A stretch of 64,000 bases of DNA. It comes from Nitrososphaerota archaeon. Lineage in GTDB: Archaea > Thermoproteota > Nitrososphaeria > Nitrososphaerales > Nitrosopumilaceae. Shown here one piece after another: positions 50,378 through 58,856 of the stretch. A program made the position numbers and the translations under genes. The notes under the pieces are model-generated. The model worked only from the letters and a program-made list of their open reading frames with translations, did not search any database and had not been told where the DNA came from. The stretch covers positions 124,001-188,000 of the forward strand of contig JAGWFS010000003.1 in the NCBI GenBank assembly GCA_028867785.1, given 5' to 3'. Within the stretch, counting starts at the first letter, position 1. Every line of letters starts with the position of its first letter.

Positions 50378-51691
50378 TTGAAAGTATCAATTTCCGGAGT
50401 GCGCGGAATTTTTACTGATGATCTCAATCTCAAGGACATAATACATTTCTGCCGCAATTTTTCACACCTCATAAAATCAAAAAAATGCGTTCTGGCACGA
50501 GATACCAGACCATCAAGCGAGATCCTCTCCCAGGTGGCATCTGCATCACTGATGGAAAGAGGCATTTCAGTATACAATCTCGGAATAGCACCCACCCCGG
50601 TAGCATTCAGAGAGGCAAGAAAGTACGGAGGCGGTTTGATAGTGACATCATCCCACAATCCACTGGAATGGAATGGCCTAAAATTCATCATAGGTGGAAG
50701 AGGCATCAACGAGGCAGAACTAGAACACATGCTTGAAGAGAAGCGTTTTTCAAATGGAAAGATAGGGTCGGAATCAGAAATTGATTCTACCTATGTCAGT
50801 GAAGCCACAAAGTTGATTGGCAATGTACATGGCAAGCCAGAGATTGCACTCGATGTTGGAGGTGGGGCAGCATTTCAAGTGGCTCCAATGCTTTTGGAAA
50901 AGATAGGATGCAAGGTAAAAAAAATAAACCACACTCCGGGCAAATCCCTGCGCGGACCCGATCCCACATCTGACAGGCTGTCAGGTCTGACTAGACTGTC
51001 CAAGAATGCAGACATTGGATTTGCGTTTGATCTAGATGGGGATAGGCTCGTAGTGGTAAAAGACGGTAAAAAACAGTCACCAGACGCCACCCTAGGACTG
51101 GGGGTTGCAAAAGCGCTTGAAATAGGATACAAAAAATTTGTCTTGAGCACAGATACAAGTGTGTCAATTGAGAAATTCATCAAAAACGAAGGAGGCCGGG
51201 TGAAGAGATCAAGGGTTGGAGAGGCAAACGTTGTTGATTTGATGCTAAAGACAAATTCCCAAGCAGGGGGGGAGGGAAGCAGTGGCGGTTTCATCCTGCC
51301 CAAGTTTAACATGTGCAGGGACGGATTGCTTACAAGCGGCCTAATTGCATCAATGGTTGGAACAAAAAACTTTACAGACATTATCAAATTCATGGAGGGA
51401 TACATCCAGAAAAGAAGTAAGATAAACGCAGATTCAAGATTTCACAAGAAAACAATTGAGATACTTGCCAAAAAGATGGAAAAAAAATTCAGCCAGATAA
51501 TAACAATTGACGGAATCAAGGCAGTAATAGACGAAGACAGCTGGGTTCTAGTGAGACAGTCAAATACTGAACACAGCATAAGAGTTTCTGCAGAATCAAA
51601 TAACTTCAAGAAGATAAAAGAGATTGAGAACCAAATAACCAAGATGGTAACCAAAAGTTATGAAGAAGCCAGACGAAACAGAAATTATTAA
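50378..51691 (+). CDS. glmM: Phosphoglucosamine/phosphomannomutase family enzyme
   Basis: A 437-residue alpha-D-phosphohexomutase. VTSSHNPLEWNGLKF carries the phosphoserine, DLDGDRL binds metal, and a GGEGSSG motif forms the sugar-binding loop. It probably makes glucosamine-1-phosphate or mannose-1-phosphate for surface glycans. I start at TTG 50378 (MKVSISGVRGIF), the usual N-terminus of archaeal homologues, supported by the TATA box 25 bp upstream. Substrate is not settled. It overlaps thiL by 32 bp. Confidence 0.88.
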   Translation: MKVSISGVRGIFTDDLNLKDIIHFCRNFSHLIKSKKCVLARDTRPSSEILSQVASASLMERGISVYNLGIAPTPVAFREARKYGGGLIVTSSHNPLEWNGLKFIIGGRGINEAELEHMLEEKRFSNGKIGSESEIDSTYVSEATKLIGNVHGKPEIALDVGGGAAFQVAPMLLEKIGCKVKKINHTPGKSLRGPDPTSDRLSGLTRLSKNADIGFAFDLDGDRLVVVKDGKKQSPDATLGLGVAKALEIGYKKFVLSTDTSVSIEKFIKNEGGRVKRSRVGEANVVDLMLKTNSQAGGEGSSGGFILPKFNMCRDGLLTSGLIASMVGTKNFTDIIKFMEGYIQKRSKINADSRFHKKTIEILAKKMEKKFSQIITIDGIKAVIDEDSWVLVRQSNTEHSIRVSAESNNFKKIKEIENQITKMVTKSYEEARRNRNY

Positions 51692-52616
51692 GATATTTCA
51701 GTCCCGTTTTGGACGAGGGGCAAGTTTTGTTCCAGAAGACCTGGAGGTTATCTCCATGTCCAAACAGAATTTTCTAGCCAAATCAGACATGTTAGTTCAA
51801 AGTACAGATGTTCCCGCAGGAATGAAACTATATCAGGTTGCCAGAAAAAGCATGGTTTCATGCATAAGCGACTTTGCCTGCAAAGGAATCAGGCCAAGAT
51901 ACGCCATAGTTTCACTTGCCATCCCACACGGACTTGCTAGAAAAATGATATGGGAGTTGGCATCAGGTTTTGCCGCAGCCTCTAAAGAATTTGGTGTAAA
52001 AATAATCGGGGGGGATGTAAATCAGGGAAAGGAGATTGTCATAGACGTATCCATGTTTGGAACAGGTAACAGACTAGTGCGAAGAGGTGGGGCAAAAAGT
52101 GGCGACATCATAATTACTTCCGGACCTTTTGGGTATTCCTCATCAGGCCTGAAGATAATACTCCAAGGCATCAAGGCAGACCCAGGATTCGTTAAGAAGT
52201 GTAAAAAATCCGTTTTTCTTCCAACGCCAAGGCTAGAGTTTGGGTTAAGGGCTGCAAGGTACTTTACTTCTTCCATGGATTCAAGCGATGGCTTGTCCGT
52301 TACTCTAAATGATATGAGCAGGTTGAGCAAGAAGAGGTTTTTCATAACTAGGATGCCGGCAGAAAAAGATGTCATAGAGTTTTCAGAAAAGAAGAAGATC
52401 AGCCTGCCAGATCTTGTCTTTTGTGGAGGGGAAGAATATGAAATTGTGGCTACGGTTCCCAAAAAGAACATACGTACGGTCAAAAAAATTGCAGAGATGT
52501 TGATGGTACCCCTTTTTGAGATAGGATACGTTACCAACGGCAGCAATGTCATACTCAGAGATGGGAAACAGGAAAAGGCATTCAAGAGATGCGGCTGGGT
52601 TCATCTTAGATCCTAA
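51660..52616 (+). CDS. thiL: Thiamine-monophosphate kinase
   Basis: A 318-residue member of the AIR synthase/ThiL family, which phosphorylates TMP to thiamine diphosphate. SKQNFLAKSDMLVQSTDVP is the first metal-binding strand, and VKIIGGDVNQG, DSSDGLSVTL and FCGGEEYEIV are the ATP/Mg sites. ATG 51660 overlaps glmM by 32 bp. Family members such as HypE and PurM differ in the DSSDG and GGEEYE motifs. Confidence 0.88.
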   Translation: MKKPDETEIIKIFQSRFGRGASFVPEDLEVISMSKQNFLAKSDMLVQSTDVPAGMKLYQVARKSMVSCISDFACKGIRPRYAIVSLAIPHGLARKMIWELASGFAAASKEFGVKIIGGDVNQGKEIVIDVSMFGTGNRLVRRGGAKSGDIIITSGPFGYSSSGLKIILQGIKADPGFVKKCKKSVFLPTPRLEFGLRAARYFTSSMDSSDGLSVTLNDMSRLSKKRFFITRMPAEKDVIEFSEKKKISLPDLVFCGGEEYEIVATVPKKNIRTVKKIAEMLMVPLFEIGYVTNGSNVILRDGKQEKAFKRCGWVHLRS

Positions 52617-52672
52617 TGTTTAGTTGTAGAGTGCATGGGGTGAATTGAGACAGAGCGTCTTCAATAGTTACG

Positions 52673-52718
52673 CATAGTTATACATAGTTTTAATTATTCT
52701 ACTATGCTATAACATAGT
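52673..52718 (+). promoter_or_regulatory. Candidate toxin-antitoxin operator
   Basis: The perfect inverted repeat ACTATG-CTATAA-CATAGT lies at 52701-52718, ten bp before the antitoxin ATG, and two direct copies of CATAGTT lie just upstream (52673-52679 and 52683-52689). CATAGT is thus present four times in 46 bp, as expected for a site bound cooperatively by an autorepressing antitoxin. Confidence 0.55.
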
Positions 52719-52727
52719 GAAGATAAC

Positions 52728-52877
52728 ATGCAACGAGCCACAAAGAAGCCCAAAGAAACAGTGGACGATCTAACACCAGAGGAGATAGCAGACATCAAAG
52801 AATACGAAGTTGATAAAGCTAATGGTAAGACAAAACGAAGTACTTTAGAAGAACTGCTCAAAGAATTACATAGTTAA
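52728..52877 (+). CDS. Antitoxin of a RelE-type module
   Basis: A 49-residue protein. Basic start (MQRATKKPKE) and then an acidic helical part (DLTPEEIADIKEYEVDKANGKTK) with a C-terminal helix (LEELLKELHS). The size, position one base before the toxin frame, and palindromic upstream site fit a small antitoxin. It ends at TAA 52875-52877 and the toxin TTG begins at 52879. Confidence 0.6.
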   Translation: MQRATKKPKETVDDLTPEEIADIKEYEVDKANGKTKRSTLEELLKELHS

Positions 52878-52878
52878 A

Positions 52879-53142
52879 TTGTGGATACTTGCTCCAAACA
52901 AGAAGTTTATCAAACAATACAAGTCATTGAGTTCTGATTCACAAAAAAGGATAGACTCTGTACTCGCTGAATTAGTCGAGTCTGAAAATCCTACAAAATT
53001 AGGAGACTACAAACAGAGTCTAAAAGTATATGCCTACAATCTTGATAAGAGCAATAGAATTATCTACTCGGTTGATTTTGTAAACAGTACAATAGAACTG
53101 CGTAGAGTTGGCAGTCATAAACAGGTATATGGTAAGGATTAG
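52879..53142 (+). CDS. RelE/ParE-superfamily toxin
   Basis: An 87-residue protein with the RelE fold pattern: N-terminal PNKKFIKQYKSLSSDSQKRI helices, then KLGDYKQSLKVYAYNLDKSNRIIYSVDF, and a final strand TIELRRVGSHKQVYGK with the typical HxxVY. RelE enzymes cleave mRNA on ribosomes; ParE relatives poison gyrase. Start is TTG at 52879. The following 53143-53346 stretch (about 200 bp) has no gene apart from the promoter of the next gene. Confidence 0.75.
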   Translation: MWILAPNKKFIKQYKSLSSDSQKRIDSVLAELVESENPTKLGDYKQSLKVYAYNLDKSNRIIYSVDFVNSTIELRRVGSHKQVYGKD

Positions 53143-53346
53143 AAATCAAGTACGTTTTCACAATAACAATCTTCCAAACTATCCACGACTGGGCTATTTC
53201 TTCGAACAAATGTTTTTTAGTCAACTGTGAAATGCTGGTCTAAGTATAGTCCCTTAGTCAATTTTTAGCCATAATTCATACAGTAAACTCAAACAGACAA
53301 ATCAATAGCAATGTTTTTTATGAATTGTGCTAGGCTTTACCTTTGT

Positions 53347-54129
53347 ATGAATCCAAAGATACTCCTTTCCATTCCAGTCTTTGGCGTACTTTTAGCTGTC
53401 GGAGCGTTGCAGCTGGCTCATGGGGACAATAGCCAAGTCTCAATATCTAGTCCTACGATGGTGGACGCCACCGGCCATGCCATCTCAAGCTTTCAGGTTG
53501 GCCAAGAGATAGGAATCCAGTCTATGCTTACAAACCACGAAGCACACGATCAAAGGTTTGCATATGTTGTTGAAGCCATAGACAAGAACCACGTGTTAGA
53601 TTACTTTGAGGGCTTCTCAGCATCCATGTTAAGCAACCAGTCCTTCACTGCAACCCAAGTCTGGACGCCAAAAGAGGCTGGGAATTATACAATTCAGGTA
53701 TCTGCCTGGGACAGCCTCGCCTCTGCAGCTCTCCTTTCCGATGTAATGGAAAAACAGGTAACTGTACAAGCACCAGAAGATGCTTCTGTGCCCACAACAA
53801 CAATTCTAAAGTCATCGGCGTCAACAATTTGGTTTGAGTATACTCCGTTATGTTGCGATGGTGTTCCATGGGAAAATAAATATCCCTCTCCAGAGTTTTC
53901 GCTTCCTGAATTCATTAAAATAAAAGATTACTTCAACGGTTTTGGGATTACAGTAATTAAATCAATGCAGACACATGCCAACTGTATCTACTGCACAGAA
54001 ATTAATGGCAAGCCCCTAGATTATTCATATTATTTGCTAGTCCCTTCATCCGATGAAAATAAGATGCATGATCTAGGATTCGAAAAGGTAGACTCGATAC
54101 CTTCAGATGTTTCTACTGCAGGTATGTGA
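53347..54129 (+). CDS. Secreted protein with N-terminal Ig-like domain
   Basis: A 260-residue exported protein. A signal peptide (about 1-26) is followed by a beta-sandwich (30-140; TQVWTPKEAGNYTIQVSAWDS) and a C-terminal part with two Cys pairs (CC near 171 and CIYC near 218-221). ATG 53347 is chosen because a TATA-like TTTTTTATGA lies about 28 bp upstream; the start at 53311 would precede it. The CIYC motif could bind metal or form a disulfide. Function unknown. Confidence 0.65.
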   Translation: MNPKILLSIPVFGVLLAVGALQLAHGDNSQVSISSPTMVDATGHAISSFQVGQEIGIQSMLTNHEAHDQRFAYVVEAIDKNHVLDYFEGFSASMLSNQSFTATQVWTPKEAGNYTIQVSAWDSLASAALLSDVMEKQVTVQAPEDASVPTTTILKSSASTIWFEYTPLCCDGVPWENKYPSPEFSLPEFIKIKDYFNGFGITVIKSMQTHANCIYCTEINGKPLDYSYYLLVPSSDENKMHDLGFEKVDSIPSDVSTAGM

Positions 54130-54238
54130 GATCAGTGAAATTACCAGATTGTTGTCCATACTGAGCATATACAATGTTAATGCTAAATAACACAGCCATG
54201 AAGAGAATTACAATTATTGAAAGATGTGGACTTTTCAA
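54113..54238 (-). CDS. 41-residue peptide with signal-sequence features
   Basis: TTG 54238 to TAG 54113. It has a basic start (MKSP), a hydrophobic stretch (about 6-22), and an Ala-Gln cleavage-like site near VYAQ, then a short hydrophilic tail. It could be an exported microprotein or the remnant of a secreted gene. It overlaps the end of the convergent secreted protein by 17 bp. Confidence 0.35.
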   Translation of the reverse strand: MKSPHLSIIVILFMAVLFSINIVYAQYGQQSGNFTDLTYLQ

Positions 54239-54339
54239 AACACACCATCATCACTCCCTCTTCAAACCATAAAAGACTGACGTAGATTTTCACAGCATGG
54301 TTCTTCGAAAACTATTCTATTCATGCCTAGCGCACAATG

Positions 54340-54349
54340 TTTTTTAAAC
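54340..54349 (+). promoter_or_regulatory. TATA box of rps11
   Basis: TTTTTTAAAC centred about 23 bp before the ATG at 54368, predicting a leaderless mRNA for uS11. Confidence 0.5.
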
Positions 54350-54367
54350 CCGTTATAGAGCTCTGAG

Positions 54368-54775
54368 ATGTTGTCAGAACAGCAAGAAACCAAGGAGAAA
54401 TGGGGTATTGCCCACATTTACAGTAGTTATAACAACACCATTGTGCATATCACCGATGTTTCTGGTGGCGAAACGGTAGCCATCAGCTCAGGAGGCAGAC
54501 ACGTAAATGCAGACAGATACGAATCATCTCCTTATGCTGCAATGAAATCCACTGCAGCTGTGGTCGAGGCTGCCCATGACAAGGGCTTCACAGGACTCCA
54601 CATCAGAGTAAGAGCTGTTGGGGGAGTAGGATCCAGAGTTCCAGGACCCGGAGCACAGGCAGCAATCAGGGCACTGGCAAGGGGCGGATTTAAGATCGGA
54701 AGAATCGACGATGTAACACCAATCCCTCACGACACCACCCGCAAAAAGGGCGGTAAAAGAGGAAGAAGAGTCTAG
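54368..54775 (+). CDS. rps11: Small-subunit ribosomal protein uS11
   Basis: A 135-residue protein with the uS11 core ([41 protein letters not shown]) and the C-terminal [18 protein letters not shown]. It sits at the platform of the small subunit. In many archaea it lies in the S13-S4-S11-rpoD cluster; here neighbours on both sides are unrelated. Its stop shares CTAG with the next gene. Confidence 0.95.
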   Translation: MLSEQQETKEKWGIAHIYSSYNNTIVHITDVSGGETVAISSGGRHVNADRYESSPYAAMKSTAAVVEAAHDKGFTGLHIRVRAVGGVGSRVPGPGAQAAIRALARGGFKIGRIDDVTPIPHDTTRKKGGKRGRRV

Positions 54776-55095
54776 TCTTCTATCAGTTTTATCTTTACTT
54801 TTACCTTATTTTGTTCAAAGAGGTTTGTCATAAAGCTGACAAATTTCTCTTCGTATTTTTTCCCCTTTGACGCCTGAATCTTGTCTTCAAGTTTTAATTG
54901 CATGGCAGACAGGAGTTCATTTTTTATCAATATCTTGAAAAATGCCCAGCCAAACCTATGCATCGGATTGCTGATTAGAAAACCGTCCGCTATCTCACAG
55001 AGGGACTGCAGACTATTCATTGCAGAAGAGATCAGTTCAAGATCCGTTTCATAGCTGGTGCTTGCAATTTCTAATATGGTTGCCCTGCCGTTCAT
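54772..55095 (-). CDS. Hypothetical 107-residue protein
   Basis: A helical protein with a Lys-rich centre ([21 protein letters not shown]) and two cysteine-free hydrophobic helices ([15 protein letters not shown]). The stop overlaps rps11 by 4 bp (CTAG). No family recognised; a KEOPS Pcc1 assignment was considered and dropped. Confidence 0.55.
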   Translation of the reverse strand: MNGRATILEIASTSYETDLELISSAMNSLQSLCEIADGFLISNPMHRFGWAFFKILIKNELLSAMQLKLEDKIQASKGKKYEEKFVSFMTNLFEQNKVKVKIKLIED

Positions 55096-55188
55096 TGGAA
55101 AGACACCCCGTAATGAACAAAAAAAATCATTCCATCTTTCTAGTTTTGTTACACAATTATAAGATTTGATTTTTCGGCACGAATAGAC

Positions 55189-55623
55189 CTAGGGGTTTTC
55201 TGTCGGATTGTCCAAGTTGCCGGCATCTGTCTTGTCCTTTAACTTGTCAGACCACGATACCAGCTTGCCGTCTTTCTCAACCTTGATTGTTGTCTGCACC
55301 TTGACTCGCACACCTATGGACCTAAAAAGGGTAAGCAGTTTTCCCCCGTCGATTATCTCTGTTACTTCTCCTGACTTGATCAATTCTGCGAGTTTTTCTA
55401 TTACCATCCTAGTTTCTACAGGAAATTGGGCCTCTGCATTTTCAAGAACTTCAAGACCTCTGTATCCCAGTTGTTTGATTACAATCTCACGCGGTGATAC
55501 TGACATGGCAGGCTTGGGATTTGCCTTTAGTTCATCAATTTTCTGTTTTTGAGAGAGGTTTTTTTGCATCTCAAGCAGCCGTTTTGCCTTTAGAAGTTCC
55601 AGTTCCTTGTCCTCTTCTGTCAT
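55189..55623 (-). CDS. PDCD5-like DNA-binding protein
   Basis: A 144-residue protein. It starts with a charged helix ELELLKAKRLLEMQKNLSQ and carries a helix-bundle region with IKQLGYRGLEVLENAEAQFP and EKLAELIKSGEVTEI, similar to the archaeal PDCD5/TFAR19 domain. The extra C-terminal beta part (RVKVQTTIKVEKDGK) and acidic tail are unusual. ATG 55623 overlaps the rtcB stop by 4 bp (ATGA). The family call is tentative. Confidence 0.5.
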   Translation of the reverse strand: MTEEDKELELLKAKRLLEMQKNLSQKQKIDELKANPKPAMSVSPREIVIKQLGYRGLEVLENAEAQFPVETRMVIEKLAELIKSGEVTEIIDGGKLLTLFRSIGVRVKVQTTIKVEKDGKLVSWSDKLKDKTDAGNLDNPTENP

Positions 55624-58559
55624 CCCTTGATCACCCCTATTGGGACAAGCTTGGCTACCTTTGTTGCAATTCCCATCTCATGTGATACATTGGCCACTGC
55701 GTCCACATCCTTGTATGCTTCTGGGGTTTCTTCTACGACACCTTCTCTGGTAAGGGCTTTTATGAAAATTCCCTTGTCTCCAAGAGATTTTTGAACTTGG
55801 CTTTCAGTGAAATTGCGCCTTGCGGCAGATCTTGACATCATTCTTCCAGCTCCATGCGCAGTAGAGCCAAAGCTCAGGTCCATCGAACCTGGCTGGCCTA
55901 AAAGAATCCAGCTGCCCGTGCCCATCGAACCAGGTATGAAGACAGGCTGCCCCAAGTCTCGATATTTCTGAGGTATCTCGTCCCTACCTCTTGGAAACGC
56001 CCGTGTTGCACCCTTTCGGTGTACCACAACTGAACGTATCTCGCCGTCAACTTTGTGCTTTTCTACTTTAGCAATATTGTGAGCCACGTCATAGATAAGC
56101 TTCATATCAAGATCAGATTCGGTCTGCTTGAAGACCCTTTCAAACGCTTTTCTTGTCCAGTGTGTAATCATTTGTCTGTTGCTCCAAGCAAAGTTTAGTG
56201 CAGCAAACATTGCCTTTCTATAAGACTCGCCTTCCTCAGACGAGTTTGGTACGCATGCAAGTTCCCTGTCAACCAGGTTTATCTTGTATTTCTGAAGTGC
56301 TTGCTCAGATGTTCTAAGATAATCACTGCATACCTGATGCCCGAACCCTCGCGAACCACAGTGAATCAAGACGGTGATTTGCCCCTCATTGAAGATTCCC
56401 ATTCTCTTTGCAGCCTCCTTGTCATGAATTTGGTCAACACGTTGAATTTCAAGAAAGTGATTTCCCGAGCCCAGGCTTCCCAGCTGTGGGGAACCACGCT
56501 TGCGTGCAGTCTGGGATACTCTGCTTGGATCTGCATTTTTTATCTGTCCGTTTTCCTCACATACGTCTGCGTCATCGTTTGAGCCGTAACCACGGTCTAC
56601 TGCCCACTGCACCCCACGTACAAGTACCTCATCAAGATCGGATGGACTCAGCCTGACAGCACCTTTTGAGCCAACTCCCGAAGGAATTGATTTGAACAGC
56701 TCAAGTACAATGTCTTTGAGTTTTGGTCTTACATCCTTTTCATTTAGATTTGTTCGTACCAGTCTTACACCGCAGTTTGAGACCACGATTCCATTTGCGA
56801 TGAAGTTATGATTGCAGTCATTGATGGTTAGATCGTAAACGTGTCCATCATAATCAGTTTCTTCTATACCTGCTATTTGGTCCCACGCATATCCGTCTCC
56901 TATTGAAACTTTGTGCATAAACTCGTTGAAACGTATGACATCCCAAACCCTGGCAGATTTTCTCTCAGACCATAAGGAATGTTCTATAAAGCCTTGAGTA
57001 AAGTATTCTCCCTTTAATGTGGCTAAAATCTGTCCAGAACTTTTTCCGCCTGAATACATCTCCCGTGCAGTATTTCTCGCGTTATCTCTCTGTGCCCTGA
57101 TCTCACCGATAAAACGCAGATACAGTGAAGCAATGCTTGCCAGTGTTTCCTTTTCCTTGTTGTAGACATATCCTACAGTGCTAAGGAACCTGAGCATATT
57201 GTCCGCATTAGATTCTATTCCCAAGCGTACTGTCTTTGTTGTGCCCTTCTTGCCGTCATAGGTATAACCATACACCAATACAGGCTCAGATGTTTTTACG
57301 CCAAGGGAATCAAGGATTTCCTTCATGTCGTTTACTATCTCAAATGCATTGTCTAGCAAAGTTTCCAGTTTGCTAACGCTAAATGCCGGCATGGCAAAAT
57401 TATACCCATTGTTTGAGATGGGTTTTGTAAGCTCGCCTCCGAAATATGCTGCAACAAAAAGTCTCTTTTGCCAAGCTTTGAGGGATTTTATCCACAGAGG
57501 TATTCTGTATCGTTGAGCAGATCTGTTTCCGGAAGGAATACCCATTGCGTGCAGAATGACCCGGAATCCTTGAGATGATATCTTTATGGAGTGTTCTACA
57601 GTTTGGAAAGTAGCTTCTCCATAGTGTGAATTTATCTTGTGATGCCTTTGTCGAGAAATTATGATAGAGTTTATTCCTAGCCAATCAAGATCATTCTCGA
57701 TTGATTTGAGATCCTCCAGTTTTCCATAGATTGAGACGTATTTGCTCCCTTGAGGGACCGTGCCATCGCTCAGTATTATTCCAAGCAGCTTTAGTATCCT
57801 TGAAAGTTTGTTGCTTGTTGTCTTTAGTTCATCAAGTCCTAGGCCGCCAAGATGTTTTAGCACCTGCGCCCGGGCATTGCCTTTGTCGCTTATACCCAGT
57901 TCGTTCATGGCCCTGTTCAGATCATCCATATCGTATATCACATCCTCGGTGGGTTCCAGGTGTTCCAATCCCTCAAATCCGTGTGAAACCAAGTTGGTTC
58001 CAATAGATACCAGTCCTGCAGCAACCATGCCCCTATCAGTAAGCAAAGGGTGATCCTTGGTGACTAGCAGTTCCCTTCCAAATTTTGTAGTTATTTTTAG
58101 TATGGTATCATTTTGTTTTTTCTTGAGAAACATGATTGGTGCTGTTTTTATGGTTGATTTGCTTGGTACATCAAGTGACAATGTAGTGTCATTGCCTGAA
58201 ATTTCAGTTATCTTCTTCCAGTTTCTATCTTCAGTATAGACTCGGGTGGATGGATGAAGACAGTTAATGTCATACCCTACGCCTCCAGGACTTATCATTC
58301 CTTCTTCGGCGTCCATTGCAGCTACGCCGCCCACAGGAAAACCATATCCTTCGTGGCCGTCTGGGAGCACCACCACGTGTTTTACAACTCCCGGCAGTGT
58401 TGAGACGTTGACTGCCTGAGTTATGGTCCTGTCGGTCATCATTTTTTGCAACAGGCCTTCATCTGCATATATCGTAACTGGAACCTTCATGCCTCGAGAA
58501 GAATCGGCCTCAATGCGATATTCCATATCGCCTATTTTTTTAGGAATTAACGAAGTCAT
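55620..58559 (-). CDS. rtcB: RtcB RNA ligase interrupted by an intein
   Basis: The full frame is 979 residues from ATG 58559. Removing the intein (56775-58262) leaves 483 residues, the usual RtcB length. The extein has GVGYDIN|CGVRLV at the junction and later HCGSRGFGHQ, plus GSTAHGAGRMMSR with the guanylylated histidine. RtcB joins tRNA halves and broken RNA with 2',3'-cyclic phosphates. A start at 58589 would lie on the TATA-like element (58587-58597), so it is rejected. Confidence 0.93.
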   Translation of the reverse strand: MTSLIPKKIGDMEYRIEADSSRGMKVPVTIYADEGLLQKMMTDRTITQAVNVSTLPGVVKHVVVLPDGHEGYGFPVGGVAAMDAEEGMISPGGVGYDINCLHPSTRVYTEDRNWKKITEISGNDTTLSLDVPSKSTIKTAPIMFLKKKQNDTILKITTKFGRELLVTKDHPLLTDRGMVAAGLVSIGTNLVSHGFEGLEHLEPTEDVIYDMDDLNRAMNELGISDKGNARAQVLKHLGGLGLDELKTTSNKLSRILKLLGIILSDGTVPQGSKYVSIYGKLEDLKSIENDLDWLGINSIIISRQRHHKINSHYGEATFQTVEHSIKISSQGFRVILHAMGIPSGNRSAQRYRIPLWIKSLKAWQKRLFVAAYFGGELTKPISNNGYNFAMPAFSVSKLETLLDNAFEIVNDMKEILDSLGVKTSEPVLVYGYTYDGKKGTTKTVRLGIESNADNMLRFLSTVGYVYNKEKETLASIASLYLRFIGEIRAQRDNARNTAREMYSGGKSSGQILATLKGEYFTQGFIEHSLWSERKSARVWDVIRFNEFMHKVSIGDGYAWDQIAGIEETDYDGHVYDLTINDCNHNFIANGIVVSNCGVRLVRTNLNEKDVRPKLKDIVLELFKSIPSGVGSKGAVRLSPSDLDEVLVRGVQWAVDRGYGSNDDADVCEENGQIKNADPSRVSQTARKRGSPQLGSLGSGNHFLEIQRVDQIHDKEAAKRMGIFNEGQITVLIHCGSRGFGHQVCSDYLRTSEQALQKYKINLVDRELACVPNSSEEGESYRKAMFAALNFAWSNRQMITHWTRKAFERVFKQTESDLDMKLIYDVAHNIAKVEKHKVDGEIRSVVVHRKGATRAFPRGRDEIPQKYRDLGQPVFIPGSMGTGSWILLGQPGSMDLSFGSTAHGAGRMMSRSAARRNFTESQVQKSLGDKGIFIKALTREGVVEETPEAYKDVDAVANVSHEMGIATKVAKLVPIGVIKG
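56775..58262 (-). other. Intein within RtcB (496 residues, with LAGLIDADG homing endonuclease)
   Basis: The first residue is Cys (codon 58260-58262, TGT) and the last Asn (codon 56775-56777), followed by the Cys of the C-extein. Block B-like TKDHPL is present. The endonuclease repeats are LLGIILSDGTV and AAYFGGELT. The end reads DCNHNFIANGIVVSN, so the penultimate residue is Ser where His is usual. The insertion site in GYDIN^C is the known RtcB intein site in other archaea. Splicing probably occurs with the variant C-terminus. Confidence 0.88.
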
Positions 58560-58623
58560 CTCTTTCTGCGAAAAAAGGCATTTGAACACAATTTAAATCA
58601 TGAGAAGGTACAAGTGGAGATTT

Positions 58624-58758
58624 CTATTTTATCAGTTTGGCGGTATGCCGATATAGATCATGCAATGCCTTTCCATCAAGAGTCAGGTCTTCACCCTCAA
58701 CATGGTCAGCGGTATTTTCCAAGTCGTGACTCTTGTTTTCTTCTTTCTTGTTGTCCAC
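58624..58758 (-). CDS. 44-residue acidic microprotein
   Basis: GTG 58758 to TAG 58624. Mostly charged (MDNKKEENKSHDLENTADHVEG), with a short helix at the end (GKALHDLYRHTAKLIK). It precedes the rtcB gene on the same strand by 64 bp and faces purB. No family recognised; the helical tail and clean frame make it plausible. Confidence 0.45.
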   Translation of the reverse strand: MDNKKEENKSHDLENTADHVEGEDLTLDGKALHDLYRHTAKLIK

Positions 58759-58856
58759 ATTTCTCACGTTCAAGTATTAATATAAAAAATTAGTGGTAAA
58801 ATGAAGGCCTAATCCATTCAAGTAGATTTATTTTGCTATAATAGTTTCTTTCAGGT

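Noticed and set aside
53143-53346. A gene between the toxin and the secreted protein
   Set aside because: No frame of useful length or Cys-pair pattern is seen; only a promoter-like TTTTTTATGA near its end.
54772-55095. KEOPS subunit Pcc1
   Set aside because: Size is near that of Pcc1, but the helical, Lys-rich pattern does not fit its alpha/beta fold; only a wish to complete KEOPS would support it.
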